NCBI GenBank assembly: GCA_905479945.1
Contig: CAJQOP010000025.1
Coordinates: forward strand, 1 to 64,000
Source: an uncultured Glaciecola sp.
Lineage (GTDB): Bacteria > Pseudomonadota > Gammaproteobacteria > Enterobacterales > Alteromonadaceae
Length of the DNA stretch: 64,000 bases
Reading direction: 5' to 3'
The translations under genes were made by a program, and so were the position numbers. The first letter of the stretch is position 1, and the number at the start of each line of letters is the position of its first letter. The notes under the pieces were generated by a model. It saw only the letters and a program-made list of their open reading frames with translations, made no database searches and was not told the origin of the DNA. This document shows, one piece after another, positions 18,091-27,565 of the stretch.

Positions 18091-19338
18091 ATGGATCTTA
18101 CTTGTGACGCACCTGGACTAATGTCATTAGAAGAGGCAAAAAAACGAATTTCTGACCTTATTCCAATTGTGCAGGAACTTACTCTATTGCCTTTACAAGA
18201 TTGCTTAGATCGCATTTCGGCAGCAGACGTTTATTCCCCTATTGATGTACCTGGCTATAATAATTCAGCAATGGATGGCTATGCATTTAAACTTCAAGAT
18301 TTAAAAGAAAATGGTTGTGTGAAACTGGTTGGTAAGAGTTTCGCTGGCAACCCTTTTTCAAGAATACTGGGTAAAGGTGAGTGCATCAAAATCATGACAG
18401 GCGCAGCTATTCCAGAAGGCGCCGACACAGTAGTCATGCAAGAAAATGCGGAGCTCATAAACAAAGAACAGCAGGATTTCGTCTCTTTTTCTAGACACCC
18501 GAAAATAGGTAGCGCAATTCGCTTAGCCGGTGAGGATATTAAAAAAGGCAGCCGCGTTGTAAGTAAAGGAAAGCGAATTTGTGCTGCTGATATTGGCTTA
18601 CTTGCTTCTTTAGGCTGTGCTCAAGTGTCGGTTTATCGACAAGTTCGAGTGGCTATGTTCTCAACGGGTGATGAGCTTATGCGCGCTGGCGACAATTATG
18701 AAGCCCACCGTATATATGATAGTAATCGACCGGCCGTTGTCGCCTTACTTCACAAAATGAACTGTGATGTAATTGATTTAGGCATAGTACCTGACGACAA
18801 AGACCAGTTGAGAAAATTGTTGTCACGAGCAGACTTAGATGCAGATTGTGTTATCACATCAGGTGGTGTTTCTGTTGGCGAAGCTGACTTTATAAAAGAA
18901 ATTCTTGCCGAGTTGGGTCAGATTGATTTTTGGAAAATTGCAATCAAACCAGGTAAACCATTAGCCTTTGGACGCTTACCCAACAGTATATTTTTCGGCT
19001 TGCCCGGAAACCCTGTTTCAGCTTTTGTAACTTTCCATCAAATTGCGGCAGATGCCTTAAGGCTTATGTCTGGTGAAATTATATCACCCGCGCTAATTCT
19101 GCCTGCAATAGCTACAAGCTCACTAAAAAAACGCGCAGGCCGAACCGATTACCAACGAGGAATATGCTTTATTGACGCCACTGGGCAGTTAGTTGTTGAA
19201 TCTACCGGAGCGCAAGGTTCAGGAGTGTTTTCTAGCTTCTCTGAGAGTAATTGTTACATCATTTTAGAACGTGAAAGAGATTCAGTAGCTGCCGGTGAAA
19301 CCGTAAATATTCAATTATTTGATAGGCTGCTCGATTAG
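18091..19338 (+). CDS. moeA: Molybdopterin molybdotransferase MoeA
   Basis: 'PGYNNSAMDGYAF', 'IMTGAAIPEGADTVVMQE', 'VITSGGVSVGEADF', 'FFGLPGNPVSAFVTF'. Confidence 0.95.
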   Translation: MDLTCDAPGLMSLEEAKKRISDLIPIVQELTLLPLQDCLDRISAADVYSPIDVPGYNNSAMDGYAFKLQDLKENGCVKLVGKSFAGNPFSRILGKGECIKIMTGAAIPEGADTVVMQENAELINKEQQDFVSFSRHPKIGSAIRLAGEDIKKGSRVVSKGKRICAADIGLLASLGCAQVSVYRQVRVAMFSTGDELMRAGDNYEAHRIYDSNRPAVVALLHKMNCDVIDLGIVPDDKDQLRKLLSRADLDADCVITSGGVSVGEADFIKEILAELGQIDFWKIAIKPGKPLAFGRLPNSIFFGLPGNPVSAFVTFHQIAADALRLMSGEIISPALILPAIATSSLKKRAGRTDYQRGICFIDATGQLVVESTGAQGSGVFSSFSESNCYIILERERDSVAAGETVNIQLFDRLLD

Positions 19339-19347
19339 TCGAGTCTG

Positions 19348-19593
19348 TTAACCACCGGTAACTGGCGGAAAAAATGCAAGTTCATCACCGTCTTTTACAT
19401 TCGCGCTTTTTGAGGTGATCGTTTGATTAAGTGCGATCAACACGTCTTGTTCTGCTAACAGCGTCCATGGCTCACCTTTCGCAATCAATTGATTCAGAAC
19501 GTCAGCAACTGTCTCTTCAACAGAAAGTTCATAGTCTAAGCTGCCGACGTCTAAGCGCTCTCGAAGGTAAGCAAAAAATCGAATATTAATCAT
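19348..19593 (-). CDS. moaD: Molybdopterin synthase sulfur-carrier subunit MoaD
   Basis: '[13 protein letters not shown]' start and '[14 protein letters not shown]' C-terminal GG. Confidence 0.92.
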   Translation of the reverse strand: MINIRFFAYLRERLDVGSLDYELSVEETVADVLNQLIAKGEPWTLLAEQDVLIALNQTITSKSANVKDGDELAFFPPVTGG

Positions 19594-20093
19594 TTTTCAT
19601 CTCGCTCCCAGAGTCCAGACTTGCCGCCCTCTTTTGTCATTACTTTAATATCACCAATTACCATACTTGGATCTGCCGCTTTACACATATCGAATATGGT
19701 CAAGGCTGCAATAGAAACGCCGGTTAATGCTTCCATTTCAACACCCGTGCTGCCCACTAATTTACACTCACATTTAATCAACACTCGGCAGTTCTTATCG
19801 TCAATCTCAAAGTCGACACTGACCTTAGACAACATGAGAGGATGACACAATGGGATGAGCGTGGGACATTGTTTTGCACCTTGGATGCCAGCAATTCTTG
19901 CAGTAGCCAAAACGTCGCCTTTCGCAATGTTGTTGGCTTTTATTAGTGCGAGTGTTTGCGCTGTCATTGATACAAAACCGGTCGCTATTGCCTTCCTTGC
20001 AGAAGGTATTTTGGCGCTCACATCGACCATACTGGCTTTACCGCCCTCATCGATATGAGTTAATTTGCTATCAGTCATGTATTCATAATCCAT
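19590..20093 (-). CDS. moaC: Cyclic pyranopterin monophosphate synthase MoaC
   Basis: '[18 protein letters not shown]', '[13 protein letters not shown]', '[22 protein letters not shown]'. Confidence 0.95.
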   Translation of the reverse strand: MDYEYMTDSKLTHIDEGGKASMVDVSAKIPSARKAIATGFVSMTAQTLALIKANNIAKGDVLATARIAGIQGAKQCPTLIPLCHPLMLSKVSVDFEIDDKNCRVLIKCECKLVGSTGVEMEALTGVSIAALTIFDMCKAADPSMVIGDIKVMTKEGGKSGLWERDEK

Positions 20094-20127
20094 AAAACTC
20101 TATTACCAAATAGTTTAAAGCAAAAAA

Positions 20128-20170
20128 GGGGTCAGGGTTATTTAATCTCAGTTTAAATAACCCTGACCCC
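20128..20170 (-). terminator. 18-bp perfect palindrome (REP-like GGGGTCAGGGTTATTTAA) with minus-strand T-tract, likely terminator for the 20187-21320 gene
   Basis: GGGGTCAGGGTTATTTAA 20128-20145 / TTAAATAACCCTGACCCC 20153-20170; minus strand continues CCCCTTTTTTG. Confidence 0.75.
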
Positions 20171-20186
20171 CGCCGTTTCTTTTAGC

Positions 20187-21320
20187 TTACTTTTTACTAA
20201 TCACGTTTTGTAAGTACTCGGGGCTTAGCTTTGGTGAGCCTTGTTGCTTTTGCTCAGCATCCCGAACCAAATTTACAATGGCTTGATTCACTGGAGCCTG
20301 CATTCCTAAATCCATAGCCAAATTAACGATCTCGCCATTTAAATAATCTATTTCAGTCTTGCGCTTCAACTCAAAGTCTTCATACATAGAGGAGCGAGCT
20401 TTGGGGTCGATTTTTAATGTTGCACTAGCCACTCTTTTAAACAGCCAGTTGGGTAATGAGAGAATGAATGGCATTAATTTAGGTATGACCTTGCCGGTTC
20501 GAGCTGGCTTTATACCCGCAGCCTTCATTATTGTTAACGCTTCAGCAATAACTTTGGTCATGACTTTGCGGTATTCCAGATTGTTGAGTTGATCCAACAG
20601 AGGAACCCCGGATAAGGCATTTACTGAGTTATTCAAATTCATGATGAGCTTCCCCCACTGCACACCCGAAATATCATTGTGAAGTATTACCGGCAGTTCC
20701 GCTTTTTTTAAAGCCGCAAGTAAAGGCAATAGCTCATCCTCAGCAGCCTCAATAGCTAGATCACCTTCGGTACCACAATGAAATTGGCCCAAGCCATTGC
20801 CAAGCACATTAAAAGGCACCATGCCTTTTACTACTCTGTGCCCCGGAAGTAATGCCCTCAAAATCCGTACGTTCTGAATACCGTTTTGAAAACTAATGAT
20901 AACTGCATCGGATTTTGCAAATTCTAGTATAGAAGTCGCTGCTGCTTCAGTGTCCCCACTCTTAACCGTTAGAAAAATATAGTCCGCGTCACGCAATGCT
21001 TCAGTATTTGTGGAAAAGCTAATGTTCTGGGGTAGAAGCTTTTGGTGACGTCCTTTCCAATCAGTTACTAGCAAGCCGTGTTCTTCTAATTGAAGCTGAA
21101 TACGTTCACGGCCAATCAACACGGCATCATAATCAATTGCGATCAAACAACCACCTAAATAGCAACCAATGCTACCGGCGCCGAATATGCTGATTTTGGG
21201 CTTATCTGTCAAACGAAGATACTCGCTATCTGTTATTTTTGCATGGCTAAGAATGTAACAAACAAGCAGTAATAAATGAAGGGAAGTCGTCATTAAACAT
21301 AGAATGCGATAGTTCAGCAA
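20187..21320 (-). CDS. 2-dehydropantoate 2-reductase (ApbA/PanE) family; true start may be a TTG at 'LTDKPKISIFGAG'
   Basis: 'KISIFGAGSIGCYLGGCLIAI', 'VKSGDTEAAA', 'NGIQN', 'KLIMNLNNSVNALSG'. Confidence 0.85.
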   Translation of the reverse strand: MLNYRILCLMTTSLHLLLLVCYILSHAKITDSEYLRLTDKPKISIFGAGSIGCYLGGCLIAIDYDAVLIGRERIQLQLEEHGLLVTDWKGRHQKLLPQNISFSTNTEALRDADYIFLTVKSGDTEAAATSILEFAKSDAVIISFQNGIQNVRILRALLPGHRVVKGMVPFNVLGNGLGQFHCGTEGDLAIEAAEDELLPLLAALKKAELPVILHNDISGVQWGKLIMNLNNSVNALSGVPLLDQLNNLEYRKVMTKVIAEALTIMKAAGIKPARTGKVIPKLMPFILSLPNWLFKRVASATLKIDPKARSSMYEDFELKRKTEIDYLNGEIVNLAMDLGMQAPVNQAIVNLVRDAEQKQQGSPKLSPEYLQNVISKK

Positions 21321-21332
21321 TGCAAAGCTAGA

Positions 21333-21866
21333 TTATAAGAATTCCTGCCCCTTAGTTGGGTAAGTGAGTAAGTAGAGCAACACTAATATACCAACAACCG
21401 GTGCTAAGCTGATTAGCTGCCACCAAGGGCTCAGCCCAGCGTCACGGAGTCGCCTAGTGCAGGCGGCGATCCACGGCAGTAGAACTATTAGTGAGGCAAT
21501 TTGCATCGGCAAAGAACCAGCGGCATCGGCGATTAACTGAGCCAAAGCCAGCAACATTGTCACAGCGAGCGCGAACCACCAAAAATCGGCGCGAGGTGTT
21601 ACTCCGCTGAATTCGAGTCCATGCAATATACCTTCGCGTATTGCCTTGATGGCTGGTTCGCCGGGTGCAGGATCGACCAACAGAAGACTCTCGGCCGGTA
21701 CTTCAAAGACTGCAGCAAGTGCCCGCAAGGACTCCGTCGAGATCTTCGCGCCTGACTCAAGACGTTGAATGGTCCGCAAGTTTAAGGCACTCAGTTTGGC
21801 CAATTGTTCCTGTGACCATTGGCGGGCAAGCCGCATCTCTCTAAGTCGGGCGCTATTAATGTGCAT
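21333..21866 (-). CDS. XRE-family HTH fused to DUF805-like membrane domain
   Basis: 'LREMRLARQWSQEQLAKLSALNLRTIQRLESG' HTH; 'RRLRDAGLSPWWQLISLAPVVGILVLLYLL' DUF805. Confidence 0.82.
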   Translation of the reverse strand: MHINSARLREMRLARQWSQEQLAKLSALNLRTIQRLESGAKISTESLRALAAVFEVPAESLLLVDPAPGEPAIKAIREGILHGLEFSGVTPRADFWWFALAVTMLLALAQLIADAAGSLPMQIASLIVLLPWIAACTRRLRDAGLSPWWQLISLAPVVGILVLLYLLTYPTKGQEFL

Positions 21867-22234
21867 GGGTGCTCCTTGATATCATAAGTTAAGGCTTCCC
21901 GCCACTATACTCTGACATGCATATCATCCGTGACGACATGACCATGACATGGGTCCGACTTTGCGCTGTCGGGCGTTATCTTAGCCTCTTCTGTTGAGCA
22001 CCAATTGCGGACTCTAGCTATTTGAAGCATGCTCTTCAAGTAGATATCTTGTTGCTAACGACTGATTTTGCGCAACAATTATCACTAACACATGATAGTA
22101 ACACGCAGTTTATTTTACCCAATAATTTCTAAACCTCCTAAAAATCATGAGCTTTACACCCTTCCAGTATTTGAATAATGCTTGAAAGTCATCTATTTTA
22201 TAAGGCGATAAGCGAATTCATTAGGCAGATATTC

Positions 22235-23116
22235 ATGACCAAACATCCATTTGGCGAAAGCAGCACTTACATCCTACCAAGCAAGAAAAATGAAAACCTC
22301 CTCGTCCGTAAATGGAATGCCTCAGAGACACCAAAGGGGATCATTATCGCAATTCATGGTGGAATGGCCCACTCAGGAGACTGGAACCTGCCGGCGCAGT
22401 TCTTCAATCTGAAGGGTTATGAGCTTCATGCTCTCGATCTTCCGGGCCATGGGACATACGCTGAGATGAATCCCGGTAAAAAGAACCTCCTCGATATTGA
22501 AACCTTCGATGTTTATTTGGAGCATGTTCATGATCTTGTAAAGTCCGCACATAATGCAGCGCCGACTCTTCCAATATATATTTTTGGTCACTCAATGGGT
22601 GGATTAATTTCTTTGCTTTACGGTTTAGGCTTGGGCAAAAATCAAACATTCATCCGCGGGTTTGGCATTTCTGCACCGTGGCTCAAAAACAAGGCTAAAC
22701 CGCCCATTCCAGGATTCGTCGTAAACTTTCTTGCGCGATTTTTTCCTACCCTGAGTATTCCTTTAAAGCTTGATTTGAGTCATTTGACTCATGACCAAGA
22801 AATATTAAAGAGGCATCAGGAAGACGTCGATTCTGGATTACGAGGCGGAGCGGCCACCCCTCGTTTCGCGATGGTCTCGCAACAGGCACAGGATAAATTA
22901 GTAACAGAACTCTCGAACTGGAAAGAATATCCTTTGGTCGTGGCGATCGCAGGGCTTGATCATCTGGCAGACGCTCAGTTCACTCAGTCTCAAATGCAAG
23001 GTATAAAGTCAGAACTGGTCCAATACCATTGTTACGAAGACAACCTTCATGAGAATTTTAACGAAACAAACCGACAGGACGTTTTCCAGTGCTTAAGTGA
23101 CGGCCTCAAAATGTAA
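22235..23116 (+). CDS. Alpha/beta hydrolase, monoacylglycerol lipase/serine aminopeptidase S33-like (likely start 22235)
   Basis: 'AIHGGMAHSGDW', nucleophile elbow 'IFGHSMGGLISL'. Confidence 0.85.
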   Translation: MTKHPFGESSTYILPSKKNENLLVRKWNASETPKGIIIAIHGGMAHSGDWNLPAQFFNLKGYELHALDLPGHGTYAEMNPGKKNLLDIETFDVYLEHVHDLVKSAHNAAPTLPIYIFGHSMGGLISLLYGLGLGKNQTFIRGFGISAPWLKNKAKPPIPGFVVNFLARFFPTLSIPLKLDLSHLTHDQEILKRHQEDVDSGLRGGAATPRFAMVSQQAQDKLVTELSNWKEYPLVVAIAGLDHLADAQFTQSQMQGIKSELVQYHCYEDNLHENFNETNRQDVFQCLSDGLKM

Positions 23117-23256
23117 CTAGAAATTCCTCGCCACCAAACCGAGCGACGAGATCTGTTTTGCGTCTTCATTTCAGTAAATTAGTAATAATTACCTAGAATG
23201 TCACTCTTAATTCGCTACAATATATTTATATTAGCGGGAACAACCGAAGGTCAATT

Positions 23257-24588
23257 ATGTCTTATAGCTTGGTAAACAAAATTTTCTTAATGGTAATAGC
23301 AATCGCATTAAACATGCCTGTTTTTGCCAAGAACCGCATTGATACCCAACGTCCTGATGCGCCTATTTTAGCTGCATATGGAAAATTTGATATCGGCGTA
23401 CAAACCCTAAAAATTGTTCATCCCGAACAAATAGATATAGTCAAAATCGATCCTGCTAAAGCAAAGCCAGACAAATTACCAACTTACGACAGGCCATTAA
23501 CACTTGAGATTTGGTATCCAGCGACACCCGGTAATACAGGAACTAACACGCTTGATGTATATTTACGTGATGGAAAGACCAAAGTTGAATTACATGGCAA
23601 GGCAGTACGTGATGCCATACCTTTAAAAAATACAAATAAATACCCTTTAGTACTAATCTCTCATGGTTACCCGGGCAATCGCTTTTTGTTGGCTCATTTG
23701 GCCGAAAACATTGCCTCAAAAGGTTATGTAGTAGTATCAATTGATCATACGGATTCCACGTATCGGACCTATGCAGCTTTTGCTTCAACCTTGATCAACA
23801 GGCCCTTAGATCAGCTATTTACACTTAATCAAGTGGCCATTCTATCAAAAGATGAGTCATCCTTTTTATTCAATTTAGTCGACACTGATAACACTGCGCT
23901 AATTGGTTATTCAATGGGCGCATACGGAGCTTTGGTTCTGGCAGGTGGCGGATTGACACAGCAAGCCGTCGATTATCCCTGGGCAGCACCACACAACACC
24001 CTAGCTATACACAAAAGCGATAGTGAGCAGCATAATTCCTTAGCAGACCCAAGGTTAAAAACGGTTATCGCCTTTGCTCCATGGGGGATGAATGTAAATA
24101 TGTGGGACAAGACAACACTCAAAGGTGTCAATGTGCCGACTTTATTCGTGGCAGGTTCGGTTGACGATGTTTCTGGTTATAAAAAAGGTATACGTGCTAT
24201 CTGGCAGGCGACCACAAGCGTAGAACGATCATTGTTAACCTTTGAGAATGCAAATCACAGCGCTGGCGCGCCTATGCCGGCTCCAAAAGAAGCCTATGTC
24301 TATAGTGAAGAGTTGGGTATTCACCTTAGCGATCACTACACGGATCCGGTATGGGACAGTGCACGCATGAACAACATCTCACAGCATTTTGCTACTGCTT
24401 GGCTAGAAAAACATCTGAAGCAGGATGCTTCTATGAATCAATATCTGCAGCTTATACCCAATTCGAATGACGGCCTGTGGAGCATGGATGAGCAGAACAA
24501 GGACAAAAACGATCACACTCACTGGGCCGGTTTTAAAGCCCGCACTGCCAAAGGTTTAAAATTTGAATCTCTCAATAAGGGTCAGTAA
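23257..24588 (+). CDS. Alpha/beta hydrolase, dienelactone-hydrolase/PAF-AH-like, with signal peptide
   Basis: 'YPLVLISHGYPGNRFLLAHLAENIASKGYVVVSIDHTDST', 'ALIGYSMGAYGAL'. Confidence 0.85.
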   Translation: MSYSLVNKIFLMVIAIALNMPVFAKNRIDTQRPDAPILAAYGKFDIGVQTLKIVHPEQIDIVKIDPAKAKPDKLPTYDRPLTLEIWYPATPGNTGTNTLDVYLRDGKTKVELHGKAVRDAIPLKNTNKYPLVLISHGYPGNRFLLAHLAENIASKGYVVVSIDHTDSTYRTYAAFASTLINRPLDQLFTLNQVAILSKDESSFLFNLVDTDNTALIGYSMGAYGALVLAGGGLTQQAVDYPWAAPHNTLAIHKSDSEQHNSLADPRLKTVIAFAPWGMNVNMWDKTTLKGVNVPTLFVAGSVDDVSGYKKGIRAIWQATTSVERSLLTFENANHSAGAPMPAPKEAYVYSEELGIHLSDHYTDPVWDSARMNNISQHFATAWLEKHLKQDASMNQYLQLIPNSNDGLWSMDEQNKDKNDHTHWAGFKARTAKGLKFESLNKGQ

Positions 24589-24774
24589 GCTTAAACAAAA
24601 AAAGAGATATCGAAGCAGTAAAAAGCAGCTAACAATATGGGAATATTAATAAACGCGACTATCAACTCATAAAAATAGTGAAGCTGCCGCTATAGATAAC
24701 AGTATATTGGCAATTGATAACGGAGTGGTTATTAAAAAATATTCTACCTCAGCAAAACTGGAAATCGAACAATT

Positions 24775-25185
24775 GTGAACGATCCATCAAAAATTTTAAA
24801 GCAAATCAATATCCTTGTAGTTGATGATATGGAGCCAATGCTGAGCCTCATTAGTGCTTGCCTGAGGAAACTGGGAGTTGAAAAGTTAACGACGGCAAAC
24901 AATGGACAAAATGCTTGGAAGATCCTCAATAAAAATCGTATCGATCTTATTGTTTGTGATTGGGATATGCCGAAAATGACTGGGCTAGAATTGCTCAAGC
25001 TAGTCCGAGAGTCAGATGTGCACAAACACATACCATTTTTATTGCTAACCGCAACTACTGAGAAAAAATTAGTGCTAGAGGCTGTTCAAGCAGGCGTAAG
25101 TGATTATCTCGCAAAACCTTTCACCCCAAAAGAACTTGATTTTCGTATTATTAAATTACTCAGAAAAATCACTCTGAGTCGCTAG
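24775..25185 (+). CDS. Stand-alone CheY-like response regulator receiver (GTG start)
   Basis: 'NILVVDDMEPM', 'LIVCDWDMPKMTGLELL', 'YLAKPFTPKEL'. Confidence 0.92.
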   Translation: MNDPSKILKQINILVVDDMEPMLSLISACLRKLGVEKLTTANNGQNAWKILNKNRIDLIVCDWDMPKMTGLELLKLVRESDVHKHIPFLLLTATTEKKLVLEAVQAGVSDYLAKPFTPKELDFRIIKLLRKITLSR

Positions 25186-25319
25186 GTTCAATAGCACCTA
25201 AATCCAAGGTTTTCACATAATGATATTTGGCACTGATGTTCTATAAACTAGTTGCCCTATTTACGCTGCCCTTACTTATATTTTAAGGTAAACGCGCTAT
25301 TGGGGCCAGTAGACTTACC

Positions 25320-26285
25320 TTAGTCTTTGATAACCAGTGTTGACTGGCGTTCTCTGTTTATATGCAGTTGAGTTACATCCGGCCGCGAATAGTGGCCAAC
25401 AGGATCGAAATTATGCCTCTCTTGTAACACTATTTGATGATCAATTTCGGCAACGAAAACACCTTCAACTCCTATTTGTGGCTCGATAAGCCAAGTACCA
25501 TCTGGAGCTGCAATACAAGAAGCGCCACTAGCTAAAATATCCGGTGCGTTCGCAATGATTTCATCATAGTGTGGCGTGTTTTTGGGAAAGTCCGTTGCAC
25601 GCATCAAACCTGAGACTGACAACACATAGCTGCGCCCCTCTTTTGCCACAAAACGGGTGATGTCATGTGTATTGTGCTCACCGCCTGGCCAAATTGCTAC
25701 GTGTAAGTCTTCGCCCTGCGCATACAAAGCGGCTCTAGCTAGTGGCATCCAGTTTTCCCAGCAATTCAGCGCGCCTAATGTAAAGTTGCCGATAGGAAAA
25801 GTTCGTAATCCGTGACCATCACCTTGTGACCATGTTAAACGCTCTTCGTAAGTTGGCATGAGTTTGCGATGCACATTGTCAATAACACCCTCTTGATTAA
25901 TATAAACAAGGGATGCGTATAAACTGTGGCCACCGCGATCAGTGGCTCGTTCTGCAATACCAACGACAACCGCAATATTAAGTTGTTTGGCTAATTTACA
26001 AAGCGGTGCTAAGTGACCCAACTCAATATTGACCGCCTGGGAAACATAGTGAGCGTGAATTTCTTTCTGCTTTGTTGAATTGAATTGTGCGCCGTTGGTC
26101 AGCTCTAACCAAAAAGGATAGCCTGGCAATAAGCACTCACCAAAGGTAACTAAACTCGCACCTTTATCAGCGGCTTCTTGCACCGCTTTCATAATTTTAA
26201 CTAAGGTTGCTTCTCGATTTAGCCAAACCGGTGCGATTTGAGCCAATGCTACTTTCATCTTTGAGTCAGCGCTTATCTCTGGCAT
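25320..26285 (-). CDS. Nitrilase (carbon-nitrogen hydrolase, aliphatic-nitrilase type)
   Basis: catalytic Glu 'FGECLLPGYPFWLE', Lys 'HRKLMPTYEERLTW', Cys 'LNCWENWMPLARAALYAQGEDLHVAIWPG'. Confidence 0.93.
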   Translation of the reverse strand: MPEISADSKMKVALAQIAPVWLNREATLVKIMKAVQEAADKGASLVTFGECLLPGYPFWLELTNGAQFNSTKQKEIHAHYVSQAVNIELGHLAPLCKLAKQLNIAVVVGIAERATDRGGHSLYASLVYINQEGVIDNVHRKLMPTYEERLTWSQGDGHGLRTFPIGNFTLGALNCWENWMPLARAALYAQGEDLHVAIWPGGEHNTHDITRFVAKEGRSYVLSVSGLMRATDFPKNTPHYDEIIANAPDILASGASCIAAPDGTWLIEPQIGVEGVFVAEIDHQIVLQERHNFDPVGHYSRPDVTQLHINRERQSTLVIKD

Positions 26286-26391
26286 GTGGTCTTTTCACCT
26301 TCTCATTTAATTTACGATTACAAAAAGATATGGCATCCGCACTGCTTGGTATCCGTGATGTTATATTTGCTGAACTGATTTATTCTTCGAA

Positions 26392-27258
26392 TTATTGAGC
26401 GAATTTATTCGCAAATACCTGGGCGAAAAATGTTGGTGATGAATCATCCATATTGAAATATAGACTCGGTTCAATCAATTCAACTTCTATTATCATAAGT
26501 TTGTCATTCAAAGAGACAATATCAATTCTTGCATATAGAGCATCTTCTGGAAGAGCTGCAATCGTCTTTTCAGCTAAAGCCAACATTTGCTCTGTTGGTT
26601 TTATACTACTTAATTGCCCGCCATGCTCTTCCTGCACTCGAAAATCACCCTTTGCAGGTTGTTTACATATTGCGTGGCTATATTGCGAGTCAAAGTAAAA
26701 AAGTGAATACTCACCCTCTTCAAGGATACTACTTAAAAAAGGCTGAATCATTGCAGAGCGGTTTATGTACTCTTCAACTATCTGACTTGATTTGGCCTTT
26801 GCCGTCTCTCTAGTGAGTCGATAGGTGAAGTCGGCGTTTGCACTGACGTAGGGTTTAACAACAACTTCGTTGGAGTTGAATTTACTAAAAGCCCGTTCAA
26901 AATCGGCAGCTTGTAGTTCATCAACCCAAAGCGTTGGAATAATTGGAACGCCTTTCTCTTCTAATTCTTTAAGATATTTTTTTGAAATGTTCCATTCAAT
27001 GAGTGACATTGAATTACATAATATGGCTGAGGATTGATGAATATTTTGAAGACAACTAAGGAATTCTTGGCAATGGACTTGGTAGTCCCAAGTGCTGCGA
27101 ACCACAACGACATCGTACTGATCCCAATTATGCTGTGTTTCATGCCATGACACTTCAACCGCTTCCCAACCCAACTCTTTTAACGGAGCTGAAAGCAATC
27201 GGTCATAAACAAAAAAATCTTCTAAATTATCAGTGCTTAAAATGGCTACTTTGCGCAT
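26392..27258 (-). CDS. ATP-grasp-like protein (RimK-type ligase family, substrate unknown)
   Basis: 'VVVVRSTWDYQVHCQEFLSCL', 'EVVVKPYVSANADFTYRL', 'YARIDIV...MIIEVELIEPSLYF'. Confidence 0.8.
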   Translation of the reverse strand: MRKVAILSTDNLEDFFVYDRLLSAPLKELGWEAVEVSWHETQHNWDQYDVVVVRSTWDYQVHCQEFLSCLQNIHQSSAILCNSMSLIEWNISKKYLKELEEKGVPIIPTLWVDELQAADFERAFSKFNSNEVVVKPYVSANADFTYRLTRETAKAKSSQIVEEYINRSAMIQPFLSSILEEGEYSLFYFDSQYSHAICKQPAKGDFRVQEEHGGQLSSIKPTEQMLALAEKTIAALPEDALYARIDIVSLNDKLMIIEVELIEPSLYFNMDDSSPTFFAQVFANKFAQ

Positions 27259-27427
27259 CTAGGTCCTTGTTAACTGCTGGCTCGCTTTGTGATTTGAATT
27301 TATTAATTTGCGGCAAACTTGTTTGTATACCTGAGTTTACTTCACTATTTTTTGAGCTAAAAAGCACTGCAGTTATAATAATCACAGCGGCAACCATGAT
27401 TAACCACAAATTGCGTTTAAAATGCAT
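27230..27427 (-). CDS. Small hypothetical single-TM protein overlapping the ATP-grasp start
   Basis: 'MHFKRNLWLIMVAAVIIITAVLFSSKNSEVN' N-terminal TM. Confidence 0.45.
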   Translation of the reverse strand: MHFKRNLWLIMVAAVIIITAVLFSSKNSEVNSGIQTSLPQINKFKSQSEPAVNKDLDAQSSHFKH

Positions 27428-27565
27428 AAAATCCCTTTTGTAACAAGTAAAATTCCGTCGATGCCGGCTGTTATTTCTTTAGCAAACCAGCTTCGAGCGT
27501 AAGAGTACCAAATTTTGTGTACTGAAAGCTATCTGATCAAGGTATTTCGAGCTAAGCTTTGAAGA

